Shown here in pieces: positions 16,377 to 25,748 of a stretch of 64,000 nt of DNA; within the stretch, counting starts at the first letter, position 1; every line of letters starts with the position of its first letter. A program made the position numbers and the translations under genes. Source of the stretch: Streptomyces kanamyceticus (GTDB taxonomy: Bacteria > Actinomycetota > Actinomycetes > Streptomycetales > Streptomycetaceae). The notes under the pieces were generated by a model. The model saw only the letters and a list, made by a program, of their open reading frames with translations, was not told where the DNA came from and did not search any database. The DNA lies in assembly GCF_008704495.1 (NCBI RefSeq), contig NZ_CP023699.1, positions 1,302,001 to 1,366,000 of the forward strand. Reading direction: 5' to 3'.

Positions 16377-17023
16377 CCCCAGCGGTGGGGCGGCGGTACG
16401 CCGCCGCGGAGCCGCGCAGGGCCGCCATCGTGGAGGCGGCCCTCGGCCGCTTCGCGCAGGCGGGCTATCTGAACGCCTCGCTCGCCAGGATCGCCGCCGA
16501 CGCGGGCACGTCCGCGCCGGTGATCGCGCACCACTTCGGCTCCAAGGACCGCCTGCTGATGGCGGTCCTCGAAGCCCGCGAGGAGCGCACGGTCCGCACG
16601 TTCGGGCCGCTCCAGGACGCCGTGCGGGGCGAGGACGTGCGGGAGCTGTTCCGCGCGATCCTCGCCCTCGCGGCGTACAACCTCACCCAGCCGGGCCTGA
16701 TCCAGCTCTACACCCGCCTCTCCGCGGAGGCAGGTGACCCCGGCCATCCGGCGCACGGCTACTTCACCGAGCGGTACGAACGGGTGGCCGGTGTCATCGC
16801 CGACGCGCTGCGCCGCTCCCTGGCCGCGGGCCAGTTGCGGGCGGACACCGATCCCGTCCTGGTGGCCCGCGAGATCCTCGCGGTCTCGGACGGCCTCCAG
16901 ATCCAGTGGTCGTTCACCGAGGGCCGCCTGGACTTCATGGAGCTGTACCGGGCACATCTGGACCGCCTTGCCCGCGCCATCACGGTGGACGGTACGGGTC
17001 TCGCGGAGTCGCCCCGAGGCTAG
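16373..17023 (+). CDS. TetR family transcriptional regulator
   Basis: 216 residues from GTG 16373, coupled by a 4-base overlap to the DinB gene. HTH at about residues 30-55 (LARIAADAGTSAPVIAHHFGSKDRLL), followed by a C-terminal ligand-binding domain with TetR_C features. The gene ends with TAG at 17021-17023, overlapping by four bases the stop of the convergent GH3 gene. It probably controls its own operon; no operator identified. Confidence 0.9.
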   Translation: MTPAVGRRYAAAEPRRAAIVEAALGRFAQAGYLNASLARIAADAGTSAPVIAHHFGSKDRLLMAVLEAREERTVRTFGPLQDAVRGEDVRELFRAILALAAYNLTQPGLIQLYTRLSAEAGDPGHPAHGYFTERYERVAGVIADALRRSLAAGQLRADTDPVLVAREILAVSDGLQIQWSFTEGRLDFMELYRAHLDRLARAITVDGTGLAESPRG

Positions 17024-19578
17024 TGCGCGCCGCCGGTCAGCCGAATGTCCCGCGACGAAGCCCCGACGTACACCGCGCGCCTGCCCTCGGGCCGCACCCA
17101 GCCACCACGCCCGGTGTCCCAGTACGACAGCTGCCGCTCGCCCACGCGCAGCGTGACCCGCCGGGAGCGGCCGGGCCCCAGCTCGACGCGCTCGAAGGCG
17201 GCGAGGGTCCTCAAGGGCAGCTCCACGTCCGCGTGCCGGGGCGGCCCGACGTACACCTGCGGCACTTCCGCACCGCCGCGGTGCCCGCGGTTGGTCACCG
17301 TGAAGGACACCTCGTACCCCGTGCCCGCGCGCCGCACGGAGAGCCCCGAGTAGCCGAACTCCGTGTAGGACAGGCCGTGTCCGAACGGGTAGAGCGGTGC
17401 GGTGCCCGCCTTGTCGAAGCCCCGGTAGCCGGTGAAGACGCCTTCGCTGTACGTGACGGTCCCCTCGACGCCGTAGTAGCGCTCGGGGTGGGCCGGGTCG
17501 AGCGTCGGGTGGTCGCTCTCCTTCTTCGGCCAGGTGACGACGGACTTGCCGCCGGGGTTGGCGCGGCCGAGCAGCAGGTCGGCGGTGGACCAGCCGCCCT
17601 CCTGGCCGACGTACCCGGCGTGCAGGACCGCGCGGACGGCCCTGCGCCACGGCATCGTGACGGGCCCGCCGGTGTTGAGCACGACGACGGTGCGCCGGTT
17701 GGCTGCCGCGACGGCCGCGATCAGCTCGTCCTGGTGGGCGGGCAGGGCGAGCGTGGTGAGGTCGCCGCTGCCGCCGAGCGCGCCGCCCTCGCCGTTGTAC
17801 GCGAAGACGACGGGCGTGTGCACGCGCCGGGCGATCCCGGCCGCGGCCGCGATGCGCGCGGCCCGCCGCTCCGGTGTGACCCAGGCGAACCGGACCTGGA
17901 CGGGGACACGTTCGACGACGGTCTCGTCCCATCCGGTGGCCTTGACGACGAGGGCGTAGGAGCGGCCCGCGGTGAGCTTCATCGGAGCCGCCCTGCCGTT
18001 GTCGAGGCCGTCCGTCGTGGGCACGATCGAGGACCACTTGCGTGTGAAGGCGTCCCGCACGCCGGACGCGGTCGCGAGCTCCGCGCCGTCCAGGCTCAGC
18101 GAGACGGCGGCGCCCCAGCCCTGGATGTTCAGCGCGTACTCCCCCGTGGTGGGCGGCACGAAGGTGCCGGTCCATTCGACGGCCGCGCCGATGGGCAGGG
18201 CCTTGTCGCCGGTGAAGTCGATGGTCCTGTCGGTGCCGCCGCCCTCGCGGACCAGGCCCTCGGGGAAGGCGGACGCGGGCACGGCCGTCCCCGTGAGGTC
18301 GACGCCCACCTCGTACGCGATCTTCCGGCCCGTCGTGCGGCGCAGCGCGTCCAGGGGGCTGACCATGCGGTCCTCGAAGCCGTACGCGCGCTCGCCGGAG
18401 ACCGAGACGGCGACCTGGCCCGCGGTGGGGCCGATGAGGGCGAGGTCGCGCAGGGCCGCGCGGGAGAGCGGGAGTCCGCCGTCGTTGGCGAGCAGCACGG
18501 CGCCCTGGACGGCGACCTCGCGGGCGACGCGGGCGCCCGCCTCGACGTCGATCGTCCTGCGGGCGGGCACGCGGCTGCCGTCGAGCATGCCGAACGCGTC
18601 GTACTGGCCGAGGATGCGGGAGACCGCCGTGTCCAGGGCCGCCTCGGGGACGGAGCCGTCCTCGACGGCCTTCCTCAGGGGCGCGCCGAAGTGGGAGCCG
18701 TCCCACATCTGCATGTCGAGCCCGGCCTGGAGGGCGGCCGTGGAGTGGGTGGCGCCCCAGTCGGAGGTGACGAACCCCTCGAAGCCGAGCTCGCCGCGCA
18801 GGATGTCGGTGAGAACGGTGTGGTTCTCGCTGTTCCAGGGGCCGTTGAGGTGGTTGTAGGCGGACATCACCGAGGCGCAGCCCGCGCGGACGACGGCTTC
18901 GAAGGCGGGCAGGTACAGCTCGTGCAGGGTGCGCTCGTCGACCACGAAGTCGTAGGAATTCTCCGGCTGTTCGCGGTCGAACTCGTGCAGGCGCTGGTTG
19001 TTGGCGAGGAAGTGCTTGGCCTGGGCGAGCATGCCCTGCGCCTGGATGCCCTCGACCTGCGCGGCGCCGATGAGCGCGTTCAGGTACGGGTCCTCGCCCG
19101 ACTGGTCCTTGTTGCGGCTGAAGAACGGGGTGCGGGAGAGCTCGATCTGCGGGGCGAGCAGCACGTCCTGGCCGAGGGTGCGGCCCTCGCGGCCCATCAC
19201 CGCGCCGTACGCGCGGGCGAGTTCGGGGTTGAAGGCGGCGCCGAGCGTGGAGACGGGCGGGAGCCCGGTCGCGGACTTCGCGACGTTGACGCCCGCGGGG
19301 CCGTCGGTCAGGCGCAGCTCGGGGATGCCGAGGCGGGAGACGCCGGGGAGGTAACCGGCCTGGCCCAGTCTGCGCGGGTCGACGGCGCCGTGCACCAGGC
19401 TGATCTTCTCGTCGAGGGTGAGGCGGGCGAGCAGCTTGCGGACGCGGGGGGTGGCCTGCGCGGGGGCCGCGGCGGCGGGTGCGGCCGTGGCGAGCGGGCC
19501 CGCGGCGGCGACGAAGGCGAAGGCGGCCGCGGTGCCGCCCAGTTGCTTCAGAAGTTCACGGCGAGTGGTGGCGGGCAT
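17020..19578 (-). CDS. Secreted glycoside hydrolase family 3 (beta-glucosidase-like), Tat signal
   Basis: 852 residues with a twin-arginine signal (TTRRELLKQLGGTAAAF, then an Ala-rich cleavage region near residue 38). The GH3 N-terminal barrel carries LRLTDGPAGVN and the nucleophile in FVTSDWGATHS (about Asp 246). A PA14-like insert is present near residues 400-540 (EWTGTFVPPTTGEYALNIQGWG). The GH3 C-terminal domain and a fibronectin-III-like domain (VSFTVTNRGHRGGAEVPQVYV) end the protein. It removes terminal beta-glycosides outside the cell. The 316-base divergent region upstream has a LacI-type candidate operator. Confidence 0.92.
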   Translation of the reverse strand: MPATTRRELLKQLGGTAAAFAFVAAAGPLATAAPAAAAPAQATPRVRKLLARLTLDEKISLVHGAVDPRRLGQAGYLPGVSRLGIPELRLTDGPAGVNVAKSATGLPPVSTLGAAFNPELARAYGAVMGREGRTLGQDVLLAPQIELSRTPFFSRNKDQSGEDPYLNALIGAAQVEGIQAQGMLAQAKHFLANNQRLHEFDREQPENSYDFVVDERTLHELYLPAFEAVVRAGCASVMSAYNHLNGPWNSENHTVLTDILRGELGFEGFVTSDWGATHSTAALQAGLDMQMWDGSHFGAPLRKAVEDGSVPEAALDTAVSRILGQYDAFGMLDGSRVPARRTIDVEAGARVAREVAVQGAVLLANDGGLPLSRAALRDLALIGPTAGQVAVSVSGERAYGFEDRMVSPLDALRRTTGRKIAYEVGVDLTGTAVPASAFPEGLVREGGGTDRTIDFTGDKALPIGAAVEWTGTFVPPTTGEYALNIQGWGAAVSLSLDGAELATASGVRDAFTRKWSSIVPTTDGLDNGRAAPMKLTAGRSYALVVKATGWDETVVERVPVQVRFAWVTPERRAARIAAAAGIARRVHTPVVFAYNGEGGALGGSGDLTTLALPAHQDELIAAVAAANRRTVVVLNTGGPVTMPWRRAVRAVLHAGYVGQEGGWSTADLLLGRANPGGKSVVTWPKKESDHPTLDPAHPERYYGVEGTVTYSEGVFTGYRGFDKAGTAPLYPFGHGLSYTEFGYSGLSVRRAGTGYEVSFTVTNRGHRGGAEVPQVYVGPPRHADVELPLRTLAAFERVELGPGRSRRVTLRVGERQLSYWDTGRGGWVRPEGRRAVYVGASSRDIRLTGGAH

Positions 19579-19692
19579 GACGAATCGACCTCCGGAACGC
19601 GGCTCTTGGGCATGCCGGACTGGTCGGCGACGCCAAGATCTGAATGCGTCCTCCGCGCCAGTGCGGGTCTACGGGGCCTGAGTGTTGATTGG

Positions 19693-19704
19693 TTGAACGC
19701 TCAA
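19693..19704. promoter_or_regulatory. Candidate LacI-family operator upstream of GH3
   Basis: TTGAACGCTCAA, an imperfect 12-bp palindrome with a central CG, 115 bases before the GH3 start. LacI regulators often bind such sites before glycosidase genes. Only one copy seen; low confidence. Confidence 0.3.
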
Positions 19705-19825
19705 GGTCAAGAGTCGGTTCGGGAAAACTTTTGGACCCGTTCAGTTTTTGCTCGTTACGGCCTCGTGAACGCTCCCCCGCCCCGGGAATAGTCGGGCGAT
19801 CTTGGCGGTCGTCCCCTACGGAAGC

Positions 19826-19858
19826 CGATCGAGGCGCGATCGAGGCGCGATCGACGCT
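19826..19858. repeat. 11-bp tandem repeat before oxidoreductase gene
   Basis: Two perfect units CGATCGAGGCG (19826-19836, 19837-19847) and a third with two changes (19848-19858), ending 37 bases before the ATG at 19896. The period is one helical turn, so it could be a regulator site. Confidence 0.6.
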
Positions 19859-19895
19859 CGACGATCGACATGAGAGCGAAGTAAGGGGAGTCCAG

Positions 19896-20819
19896 ATGCC
19901 CAAGGCGTACGTATTCACCGAGCACGGCGGCCCCGAGGTGGAGACCTTCCTCGACCTGCCGCAGCCGGAGCCGGGACCCGGCCAGCTGCTCGTCGCGGTG
20001 CGCGCGGCGGGCGTCAACCCGGTCGACTGGAAGCTGCGCGCGGGCAAGCGGCGGCCCGGCCAGGGCCCGCTGACCGGCCCCGAGGTCCTGGGCAGCGAGG
20101 TCGCGGGCGTCGTGGAGCGGGTCGGTCCCGGCGTCGAGGGGTTCGCGGTCGGCGATCCGGTGTTCGGCAACCCGGTCACCGGCGGCTACGCCCAGTACAC
20201 GCTGGTCCCCGCCGCCATCGCCGCCCACAAGCCCGACACCCTCTCGTTCACGGACGCGGCCACGCTGCCGGTCGCGGCGGCCACCGCGTACGACGGTCTT
20301 CGCCAGCTCGACCTGCCCGCGGGGTCGACGCTCCTGATCACCGGCGCCGGGGGCGGTGTCGGGGTGGCCGCGACACAGATCGCCGTGCACTTCGGGCTGC
20401 GCGTGGTGGGCACGGCGAGCGCGGGCAAGAAGGAGTTCGTCGAGTCGCTCGGCGCGGTCCATGTGGCGCGTGGGCCCCAACTGGCCGAACGCATACGGGA
20501 GTCGGCGCCCCACCACCGCGTAGACGCGATCCTCGACCTGGTCGGCGGACCGGACCTGGCACAGGTCGCGGGGCTGCTCGCCGACCGCGGGAAGCTGATC
20601 ACCGCGGCCGCCAAGGAGACCGTCGCCGAGCTCGGCGGCGCCCCGGTCGCCCGGGCCCGCACCGCCGAGGTCCTCGACCAGGTCGCGCTCCTCGCCGTGG
20701 CGGGCGTGCTGCGCCCGCACGTCACGGCGACGTACCCCCTCGACCGCGCGGACGAGGCACTGCGCGCCGTCGAGGACGGCCACGCGCAGGGCAAGATCGT
20801 GATCGAGGTGGCCGCGTGA
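19896..20819 (+). CDS. NADP-dependent quinone oxidoreductase-type MDR protein
   Basis: 307 residues from ATG 19896, with AAGGGGAG upstream. Medium-chain dehydrogenase/reductase of the zinc-free quinone-reductase branch: GVNPVDWKLRAG (about residues 44-55), a Rossmann motif LLITGAGGGVGVAATQIAVH (about 148-167) and a C-terminal KIVIEV strand. No structural-zinc Cys cluster is present. Such enzymes reduce quinones or enones with NADPH. Overlaps the following GNAT start by 4 bases. Confidence 0.88.
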   Translation: MPKAYVFTEHGGPEVETFLDLPQPEPGPGQLLVAVRAAGVNPVDWKLRAGKRRPGQGPLTGPEVLGSEVAGVVERVGPGVEGFAVGDPVFGNPVTGGYAQYTLVPAAIAAHKPDTLSFTDAATLPVAAATAYDGLRQLDLPAGSTLLITGAGGGVGVAATQIAVHFGLRVVGTASAGKKEFVESLGAVHVARGPQLAERIRESAPHHRVDAILDLVGGPDLAQVAGLLADRGKLITAAAKETVAELGGAPVARARTAEVLDQVALLAVAGVLRPHVTATYPLDRADEALRAVEDGHAQGKIVIEVAA

Positions 20820-21571
20820 GCCGGGTCCTCGGTGAGCCGGGGGCCGCGGCTCAGCTGCGGGACCGCGCCCCGCACCCCCTCGACAACCCCGCCTACGCCT
20901 CCCTCACCGGGCCGCACGCGCACCTGGCCGAGCGGCGCGGACGGATCGTGCGCTATCCGCTCGACGTGTCGCCGTGGCTCGGGTTCCCCGATGACGCGGG
21001 GGACGCGGACTGGGCGGACCTGGCCGCGCTCGCGGGGCCCGGCACCGAGGTGCCGCTGCCGGGGACGACGATGGATCCGCCCGACGGGTGGGAGCTGACC
21101 TTCGTCCTTGACGGCGTGCAGCTCGTGGACGACGGGATCGCCGCGGCGCCGGACCCGGAGGCCGTGCGGCTCGGGCCCGCCGACGTGCCCGAGATGCTCG
21201 ACCTGGTCGAACGCACCCAGCCGGGCCCCTTCCTGCCCCGCACCGTCGAGCTCGGCACCTACCTGGGCATACGACGTGGGGGCGCGCTCGTCGCGATGGC
21301 CGGGGAACGCCTGCACCCACCGGGCTGGACCGAGATCAGCGCGGTCTGCACCGACCCGGCGTACCGCGGGCACGGCCTGGCGACGCGCCTTGTCCTCGCC
21401 GTCGCGCACGGCATCAGGGAGCGCGGCGAGACCCCGTTCCTGCACACCGCCGCGCGGAACACCGTAGCCATCCGGCTCTATGAGTCGCTCGGCTTCCGGC
21501 TGCGGCGGACCACGCAGTTCCGTGCGGCGCGTACGCCAGGGCCTGCGGCCGCCGGGAAAAGTGAGGGCTGA
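20816..21571 (+). CDS. GNAT family N-acetyltransferase (FR47-like)
   Basis: 251 residues from GTG 20816 (GTGA overlap with the oxidoreductase). The acetyl-CoA site motif A is VCTDPAYRGHGLATRLVLAV (about residues 180-199), followed by FLHTAARNTVAIRLYESLGF (about 205-224), typical of FR47-type GNATs. The N-terminal 100 residues form the substrate side and are not recognisable further. Substrate unknown. Confidence 0.88.
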   Translation: MSRVLGEPGAAAQLRDRAPHPLDNPAYASLTGPHAHLAERRGRIVRYPLDVSPWLGFPDDAGDADWADLAALAGPGTEVPLPGTTMDPPDGWELTFVLDGVQLVDDGIAAAPDPEAVRLGPADVPEMLDLVERTQPGPFLPRTVELGTYLGIRRGGALVAMAGERLHPPGWTEISAVCTDPAYRGHGLATRLVLAVAHGIRERGETPFLHTAARNTVAIRLYESLGFRLRRTTQFRAARTPGPAAAGKSEG

Positions 21572-21606
21572 GCGGTCGGCTTGACATCCGCGGGCCGTCC
21601 GAGGCT

Positions 21607-21640
21607 GGTCGCGCAGTTCCCCGCGCCCCTAACGGGGCTC
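21607..21640. repeat. Streptomyces intergenic repeat, copy C
   Basis: GGTCGCGCAGTTCCCCGCGC then CCC-taac-GGGG, between the convergent GNAT and ferredoxin genes; its end touches the ferredoxin stop. Probably serves as a terminator hairpin. Confidence 0.65.
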
Positions 21641-22028
21641 AAACCTTGCGCGGATCCACCAGTTGGAGTTCCAGCGCCGGCGACATCTTCGCGATGCCCG
21701 GGCCGCCCGCCTGTGCCCACGCCACTATCCCGTCCACCGACTCGTCGTCCGTGACGAAGCCGATCCAGGCCGGGCGGCCGCCTCGTCTGCGGCCCTCGTG
21801 GGAGGGCTGCACGACGACGATGTTGGCCTGACCGCACGGGCCGAGGCAGTCGGTCGTGCGCAGTGCGAAGCGGCCGCGTGAGGCCGCCGCCGCCGAGCGC
21901 AGCCGCTCCAGCTGCCAGACGTGGTCGATGCCGGGATTCTTGCGGGCGTCGCCGCAGCAGCAGCCCCTGCACACGACGAGCGTGCAGGGGCGGCGTGCCG
22001 CGGCACCGATGGAGACGACGGGACTCAT
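21639..22028 (-). CDS. Thioredoxin-like [2Fe-2S] ferredoxin
   Basis: 129 residues. Cys residues in VVCRGCCCG (about residues 19-25) and DCLGPCGQAN (about 60-69) fit the four ligands of the thioredoxin-fold [2Fe-2S] ferredoxin family, with one or two extra Cys in the first cluster. It starts only 7 bases after the GH4 stop, so the two are likely cotranscribed. Partner protein unknown. Confidence 0.85.
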   Translation of the reverse strand: MSPVVSIGAAARRPCTLVVCRGCCCGDARKNPGIDHVWQLERLRSAAAASRGRFALRTTDCLGPCGQANIVVVQPSHEGRRRGGRPAWIGFVTDDESVDGIVAWAQAGGPGIAKMSPALELQLVDPRKV

Positions 22029-22035
22029 GTCGTGA

Positions 22036-23376
22036 TCATCTCAGGTACGCGAGACCGGGATGCACACCCCGGTAGCCCTCCGCGAGACGGCGCGCGACCG
22101 TCACCGAGTCGACGAGCGGATGGAGCGCGAACGCCTTGACCGCGGTGGCCAGCGAGCCGCTCTCCGCCGCCGCGAGCACCTCGCGCTCGACGGCCTTGAC
22201 CGCGCAGACCAGGCCGGTGGCGTGGCCGGGCAGCGGGCTCACCGACAGCGGGTGTGCGCCGTTGGCGTCCACCGAGCACGGCACCTCGATGACGGCGTCC
22301 GCGTCCAGGGCGGAGAGCGTCGTGCCGTTGCGGACGTTGAGGATCAGCGTGGCCCGCTCGTCGCGCGCGATGGCCCGCATCAGGGCGAGGGCGACCTTCT
22401 CGTACCCGCCCGATTCGAGGTCCTGTTCGGCGCGCTCACCGGCCCCCGACGCCTCCCGGTTCTCCGCCATATAGGTCGCCTCGCGCTCGGCCCTCGTGTC
22501 GTCCCAGGTCTTGAGCGCGGGGGCGGCGGCGCGGGCCATCTCGGCGTAGAAACCGCCTTGTTGGTCGCGGAGGAAGGCGCCGCGGGTCTGCTCCGCCTCC
22601 TGGTAGGCGCGGACGGTCTCGCGGTTGAAGTAGTAGTAGTGCAGGTATTCGTTGGGGATCGCGCCCAGCGACCTGAGCCAGTCGGTGCCGAAGAGCCTGC
22701 CCTCCTCGAAGGAGCCGAGGAGTTCCGGGTCGGCGAGCAGGCGCGGGAGTTCGTCGCGGCCCACGATGCGCAGACCGCGCAGCCAGCCGAGGTGGTTGAG
22801 GCCCACGTAGTCGATGAACGCCTCGTCGGGGTTGCCGCCGAGCACCCGCGCCACCCGACGGCCGAGGCCCACGGGCGAGTCGCAGATGCCGATGACGCGA
22901 TCGCCGATGTGCCGGGACATGGCCTCGGTGACCAGGCCCGCGGGGTTGGTGAAGTTGATGACCCAGGCGTCGGGGGCGAGTTCCCGCACCCGGCGCGCGA
23001 TGTCGACGGCGACGGGCACGGTCCGCAGGCCGTAGGCGATGCCGCCCGCGCCGACCGTCTCCTGGCCGAGGACGTCCTCGGCGAGCGCGACGCGTTCGTC
23101 GGCGGCCCGGCCCTCCAGGCCGCCCACGCGGATCGCGGAGAACACGAAGTCGGCGCCGCGCAGCGCCTCGTCGAGATCGGTGGTGGCGGTGACGGACGGC
23201 GCGTCGGGCACGCCGTCGGCCTGTTCGGCCAGGACGCGGGCGATCGCGCCGAGCCGCGCCGCGTCCAGGTCGTGCAGGACGACTTCGGTGACGCGGCCCT
23301 CCGCGTGGTCGCCGAGCAGCGCCCCGTACACGAGCGGGACGCGGAATCCACCGCCGCCGAGAATGACCAGCTTCAC
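22036..23376 (-). CDS. Glycoside hydrolase family 4 (6-phospho-beta-glucosidase-like)
   Basis: 446 residues from GTG 23376, with AGGTGG upstream. The N-terminal Rossmann fold MKLVILGGGGFRVPLVYGALL binds NAD. GICDSPVGLGRR (about Cys 171) and VGLNHLGWLRGL (about His 201) are the Mn-binding Cys and His of GH4. The family cleaves glycosides by NAD-dependent redox elimination and usually acts on 6-phosphosugars imported by PTS; no PTS gene is in the window, so the substrate is uncertain. Divergent from the secreted protein at 23474. Confidence 0.92.
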   Translation of the reverse strand: MKLVILGGGGFRVPLVYGALLGDHAEGRVTEVVLHDLDAARLGAIARVLAEQADGVPDAPSVTATTDLDEALRGADFVFSAIRVGGLEGRAADERVALAEDVLGQETVGAGGIAYGLRTVPVAVDIARRVRELAPDAWVINFTNPAGLVTEAMSRHIGDRVIGICDSPVGLGRRVARVLGGNPDEAFIDYVGLNHLGWLRGLRIVGRDELPRLLADPELLGSFEEGRLFGTDWLRSLGAIPNEYLHYYYFNRETVRAYQEAEQTRGAFLRDQQGGFYAEMARAAAPALKTWDDTRAEREATYMAENREASGAGERAEQDLESGGYEKVALALMRAIARDERATLILNVRNGTTLSALDADAVIEVPCSVDANGAHPLSVSPLPGHATGLVCAVKAVEREVLAAAESGSLATAVKAFALHPLVDSVTVARRLAEGYRGVHPGLAYLR

Positions 23377-23473
23377 GCCTCAACCACCTTCTGTCGGACC
23401 ATGTATCGGCTCCTGCCACGTTACGTACGATTGCGCCGCAGCGACCCGAACCCCCACGGAGGTACGCACCCCG

Positions 23474-24343
23474 ATGAGCCCGAAAAGATCACTCAAGACG
23501 TCCGCCGCCCTGCTCGGCGCCGTCACCCTGGCCCTGACGACGGCCTCCGCCGCCTCGGCCGCGCCCCGCTCGCCCGGCGGCTGGCAGGAGTCAGGCACCT
23601 CGTACGTCAACTCGCTCACCGGCAGCCAGGGCCTGGCGAGCAAGGCGGACGGCAGCCTCCTGTACCGGGGGCTCGGCTCCATACCCCTCGATCTGCGCAT
23701 CAAGGGCTGGGGACACATAGGCGACCCGGACATCGCGCGGGGCCACACCTTCGACGCCTACCAGGGCGGCGACGACGCGAAGTCGAAGATGTACGCGGTC
23801 ACCACGCCCGGCGGGCAGCGCTACCTCTACGAACACCCGCTGGACCCGGGCGAGAAGCTCAACAACTCCTTCGCGGCCGTCTCGCCCGACGCGCAGTGGC
23901 TGGTCTCGGGCGAGTGGGGCGACCAGAACCGCCTCCAGGTCTTCCCCGCCCCGCTGCTCAACTCCTCGACCCCGCCCACCGGGGGCACCCTCGCGCAGGC
24001 CGGGCAGATCTCGCTCGACAAGCCGGTGCGTGACATCCAGGGCTGCGACTTCGCCTCGGACACCCGTCTGGTGTGCGCCTCCAACGACGCGTCCAAGGAG
24101 CTCTTCCCCGAGGACCGCCCTGTCCTCCAGGTCGACCTGGAGCGCCCGCTCGACGGCAAGCCGGTGACCGGCCGCGTCTCCAGCCTCTTCGCGTCGCCGC
24201 AGCGCAGCATCTGCTCCGGCAGCTTCGAGACGGAGGGCGTGGACTACGACTCCGAGCGCCGGACGCTGCGCGTGGAGGTGGTGCCGCCGTCGGTGTGCCT
24301 GGTGACGACGGCGGTGTACGCGTACAAGCCGACGACGGGCTGA
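23474..24343 (+). CDS. Secreted protein of unknown function
   Basis: 289 residues from ATG 23474; upstream in-frame codons are antisense to GH4. A Sec signal is clear: MSPKRSLKTSAALLGAVTLA, then an ASAASAA cleavage site near residue 32. The mature part is polar with four Cys (IQGCDFASDTRLVCAS, QRSICSG, PSVCLV), enough for two disulfides. Strand-rich segments such as YAVTTPGGQRYLYEH and LQVFPAPLL suggest a beta-propeller-like fold, but I do not recognise the family. Confidence 0.75.
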   Translation: MSPKRSLKTSAALLGAVTLALTTASAASAAPRSPGGWQESGTSYVNSLTGSQGLASKADGSLLYRGLGSIPLDLRIKGWGHIGDPDIARGHTFDAYQGGDDAKSKMYAVTTPGGQRYLYEHPLDPGEKLNNSFAAVSPDAQWLVSGEWGDQNRLQVFPAPLLNSSTPPTGGTLAQAGQISLDKPVRDIQGCDFASDTRLVCASNDASKELFPEDRPVLQVDLERPLDGKPVTGRVSSLFASPQRSICSGSFETEGVDYDSERRTLRVEVVPPSVCLVTTAVYAYKPTTG

Positions 24344-24412
24344 CGGCGGTGCCGGTGTCCGGCTGACGGACGGTACGTGTGGGGCGCCGCCGTATCGGGG
24401 AAGGTCGTGATC

Positions 24413-25717
24413 ATGACACAGCACGACGAGCAGGTGACCACCACCGTCCCCGCCCCCGCCCACGAGCGGCGCCCCGTACGGCAGTTGCTCGCCGCGTCGG
24501 TGGGCAACGCGGTGGAGTGGTACGACTGGTACGCGTACACGTTCCTCGCGACGTACATCGCGGGCCAGGTCTTCCCCAAGGGATCCGGCAACTCCCTGGT
24601 CCCGCTGCTCTCCACGTTCGCCGTGTTCGCGGTGGGCTTCTTCATGCGGCCCGTCGGCGGCCTGCTCATGGGCGCGGTCGCCGACCGGCGGGGCAGGCGG
24701 GCGGCGCTCACCGTCACCATCCTGCTGATGGGCGGCAGCAGCCTGCTGGTCGGCCTGACCCCGACGTACGCGTCCGTGGGCGTGCTCGCCCCTGTGGTGC
24801 TCGTCGCCGCGCGGCTGCTCCAAGGGCTCTCGGTGGGCGGCGAGTTCGCGGCCTCCACGACGTTCCTGGTGGAGTCGGCGGGGCCCGGGCGGCGCGGGCT
24901 CTTCTCCAGCTTCCAGTACGTCTCCACGAGCGCGGGCCAGCTCGCCGCGTCCGGCATCGCGGCGCTCCTCGTCGCCACGCTCACCGAAGGGCAGATGGAC
25001 GGCTGGGGCTGGCGGCTGCCGTTCCTGATCGGCGCGGTGCTCAGCCTGGTGGGCTTCTGGATCAGGCAGGGCGCGCACGAGACGCACGAGGCGCCCGCGG
25101 GACAGGGCGACCGACCCGGCCTGTTCGACGCGCTGCGGCACCATCCGCGCCAGTCGCTGCTGATCTGCGGCATCACGGCGGGCGGCACGCTGGCCTACTA
25201 CACGTGGACGTCGTACCTGCCGACGTACGCCGAGCTGAACACCGACATCGACAAGAGTCAGGCGCTGCTCGCGGGCACCATCTCGCTCGCCTTCTTCGCG
25301 CTGCTCCAGCCGCTCGGCGGCCTCCTCTCCGACCGCTTCGGCCGCAGGCCGCCACTCCTCTTCTTCGGCATCGGCTTCACCGTCCTGAGCGTGCCACTGC
25401 TCAAGTCCCTGACCGGTTCGTTCACTTCCCTGCTGCTCGTGCAGTGCGCGGGGATGGTGCTGCTCACCGGCTTCACGTCGATCTCGGCGGCGGTGAACGC
25501 GGAGGTGTTCCCGGCGCGGGTCCGGGCGGCCGGGATCGGTTTCCCCTACTCGCTGACCGTCGCACTCTTCGGGGGCACGGCCCCCTACATGGGAACCCTG
25601 TTCAAGGAGATCGGTTCCCCGGGATTGTTCCCCGTGTACGTGGCCGTGCTGTGTGTCGTCTCTTCGTTCGTGTACCTGCGGCTGCCGGAGACGGCGCATC
25701 GGCCGCTGGAGAGGTAG
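24413..25717 (+). CDS. MFS permease, metabolite:H+ symporter (MHS/ProP-like) family
   Basis: 434 residues from ATG 24413 (GGGGAAGG upstream); the GTG start at 24377 would add 12 residues. Twelve membrane segments. GNAVEWYDWYAYTF at the first helix, then FFMRPVGGLLMGAVADRRGR between helices 2 and 3, are characteristic of the MHS family (ProP, KgtP, ShiA). These import carboxylates or betaines with protons. A link to the carnitine genes 2 kb downstream is possible but unproven, since a TetR gene and an esterase lie between. Confidence 0.88.
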   Translation: MTQHDEQVTTTVPAPAHERRPVRQLLAASVGNAVEWYDWYAYTFLATYIAGQVFPKGSGNSLVPLLSTFAVFAVGFFMRPVGGLLMGAVADRRGRRAALTVTILLMGGSSLLVGLTPTYASVGVLAPVVLVAARLLQGLSVGGEFAASTTFLVESAGPGRRGLFSSFQYVSTSAGQLAASGIAALLVATLTEGQMDGWGWRLPFLIGAVLSLVGFWIRQGAHETHEAPAGQGDRPGLFDALRHHPRQSLLICGITAGGTLAYYTWTSYLPTYAELNTDIDKSQALLAGTISLAFFALLQPLGGLLSDRFGRRPPLLFFGIGFTVLSVPLLKSLTGSFTSLLLVQCAGMVLLTGFTSISAAVNAEVFPARVRAAGIGFPYSLTVALFGGTAPYMGTLFKEIGSPGLFPVYVAVLCVVSSFVYLRLPETAHRPLER

Positions 25718-25748
25718 GGCACCCAAGGCGTGGCACGAGGCGGCGTTC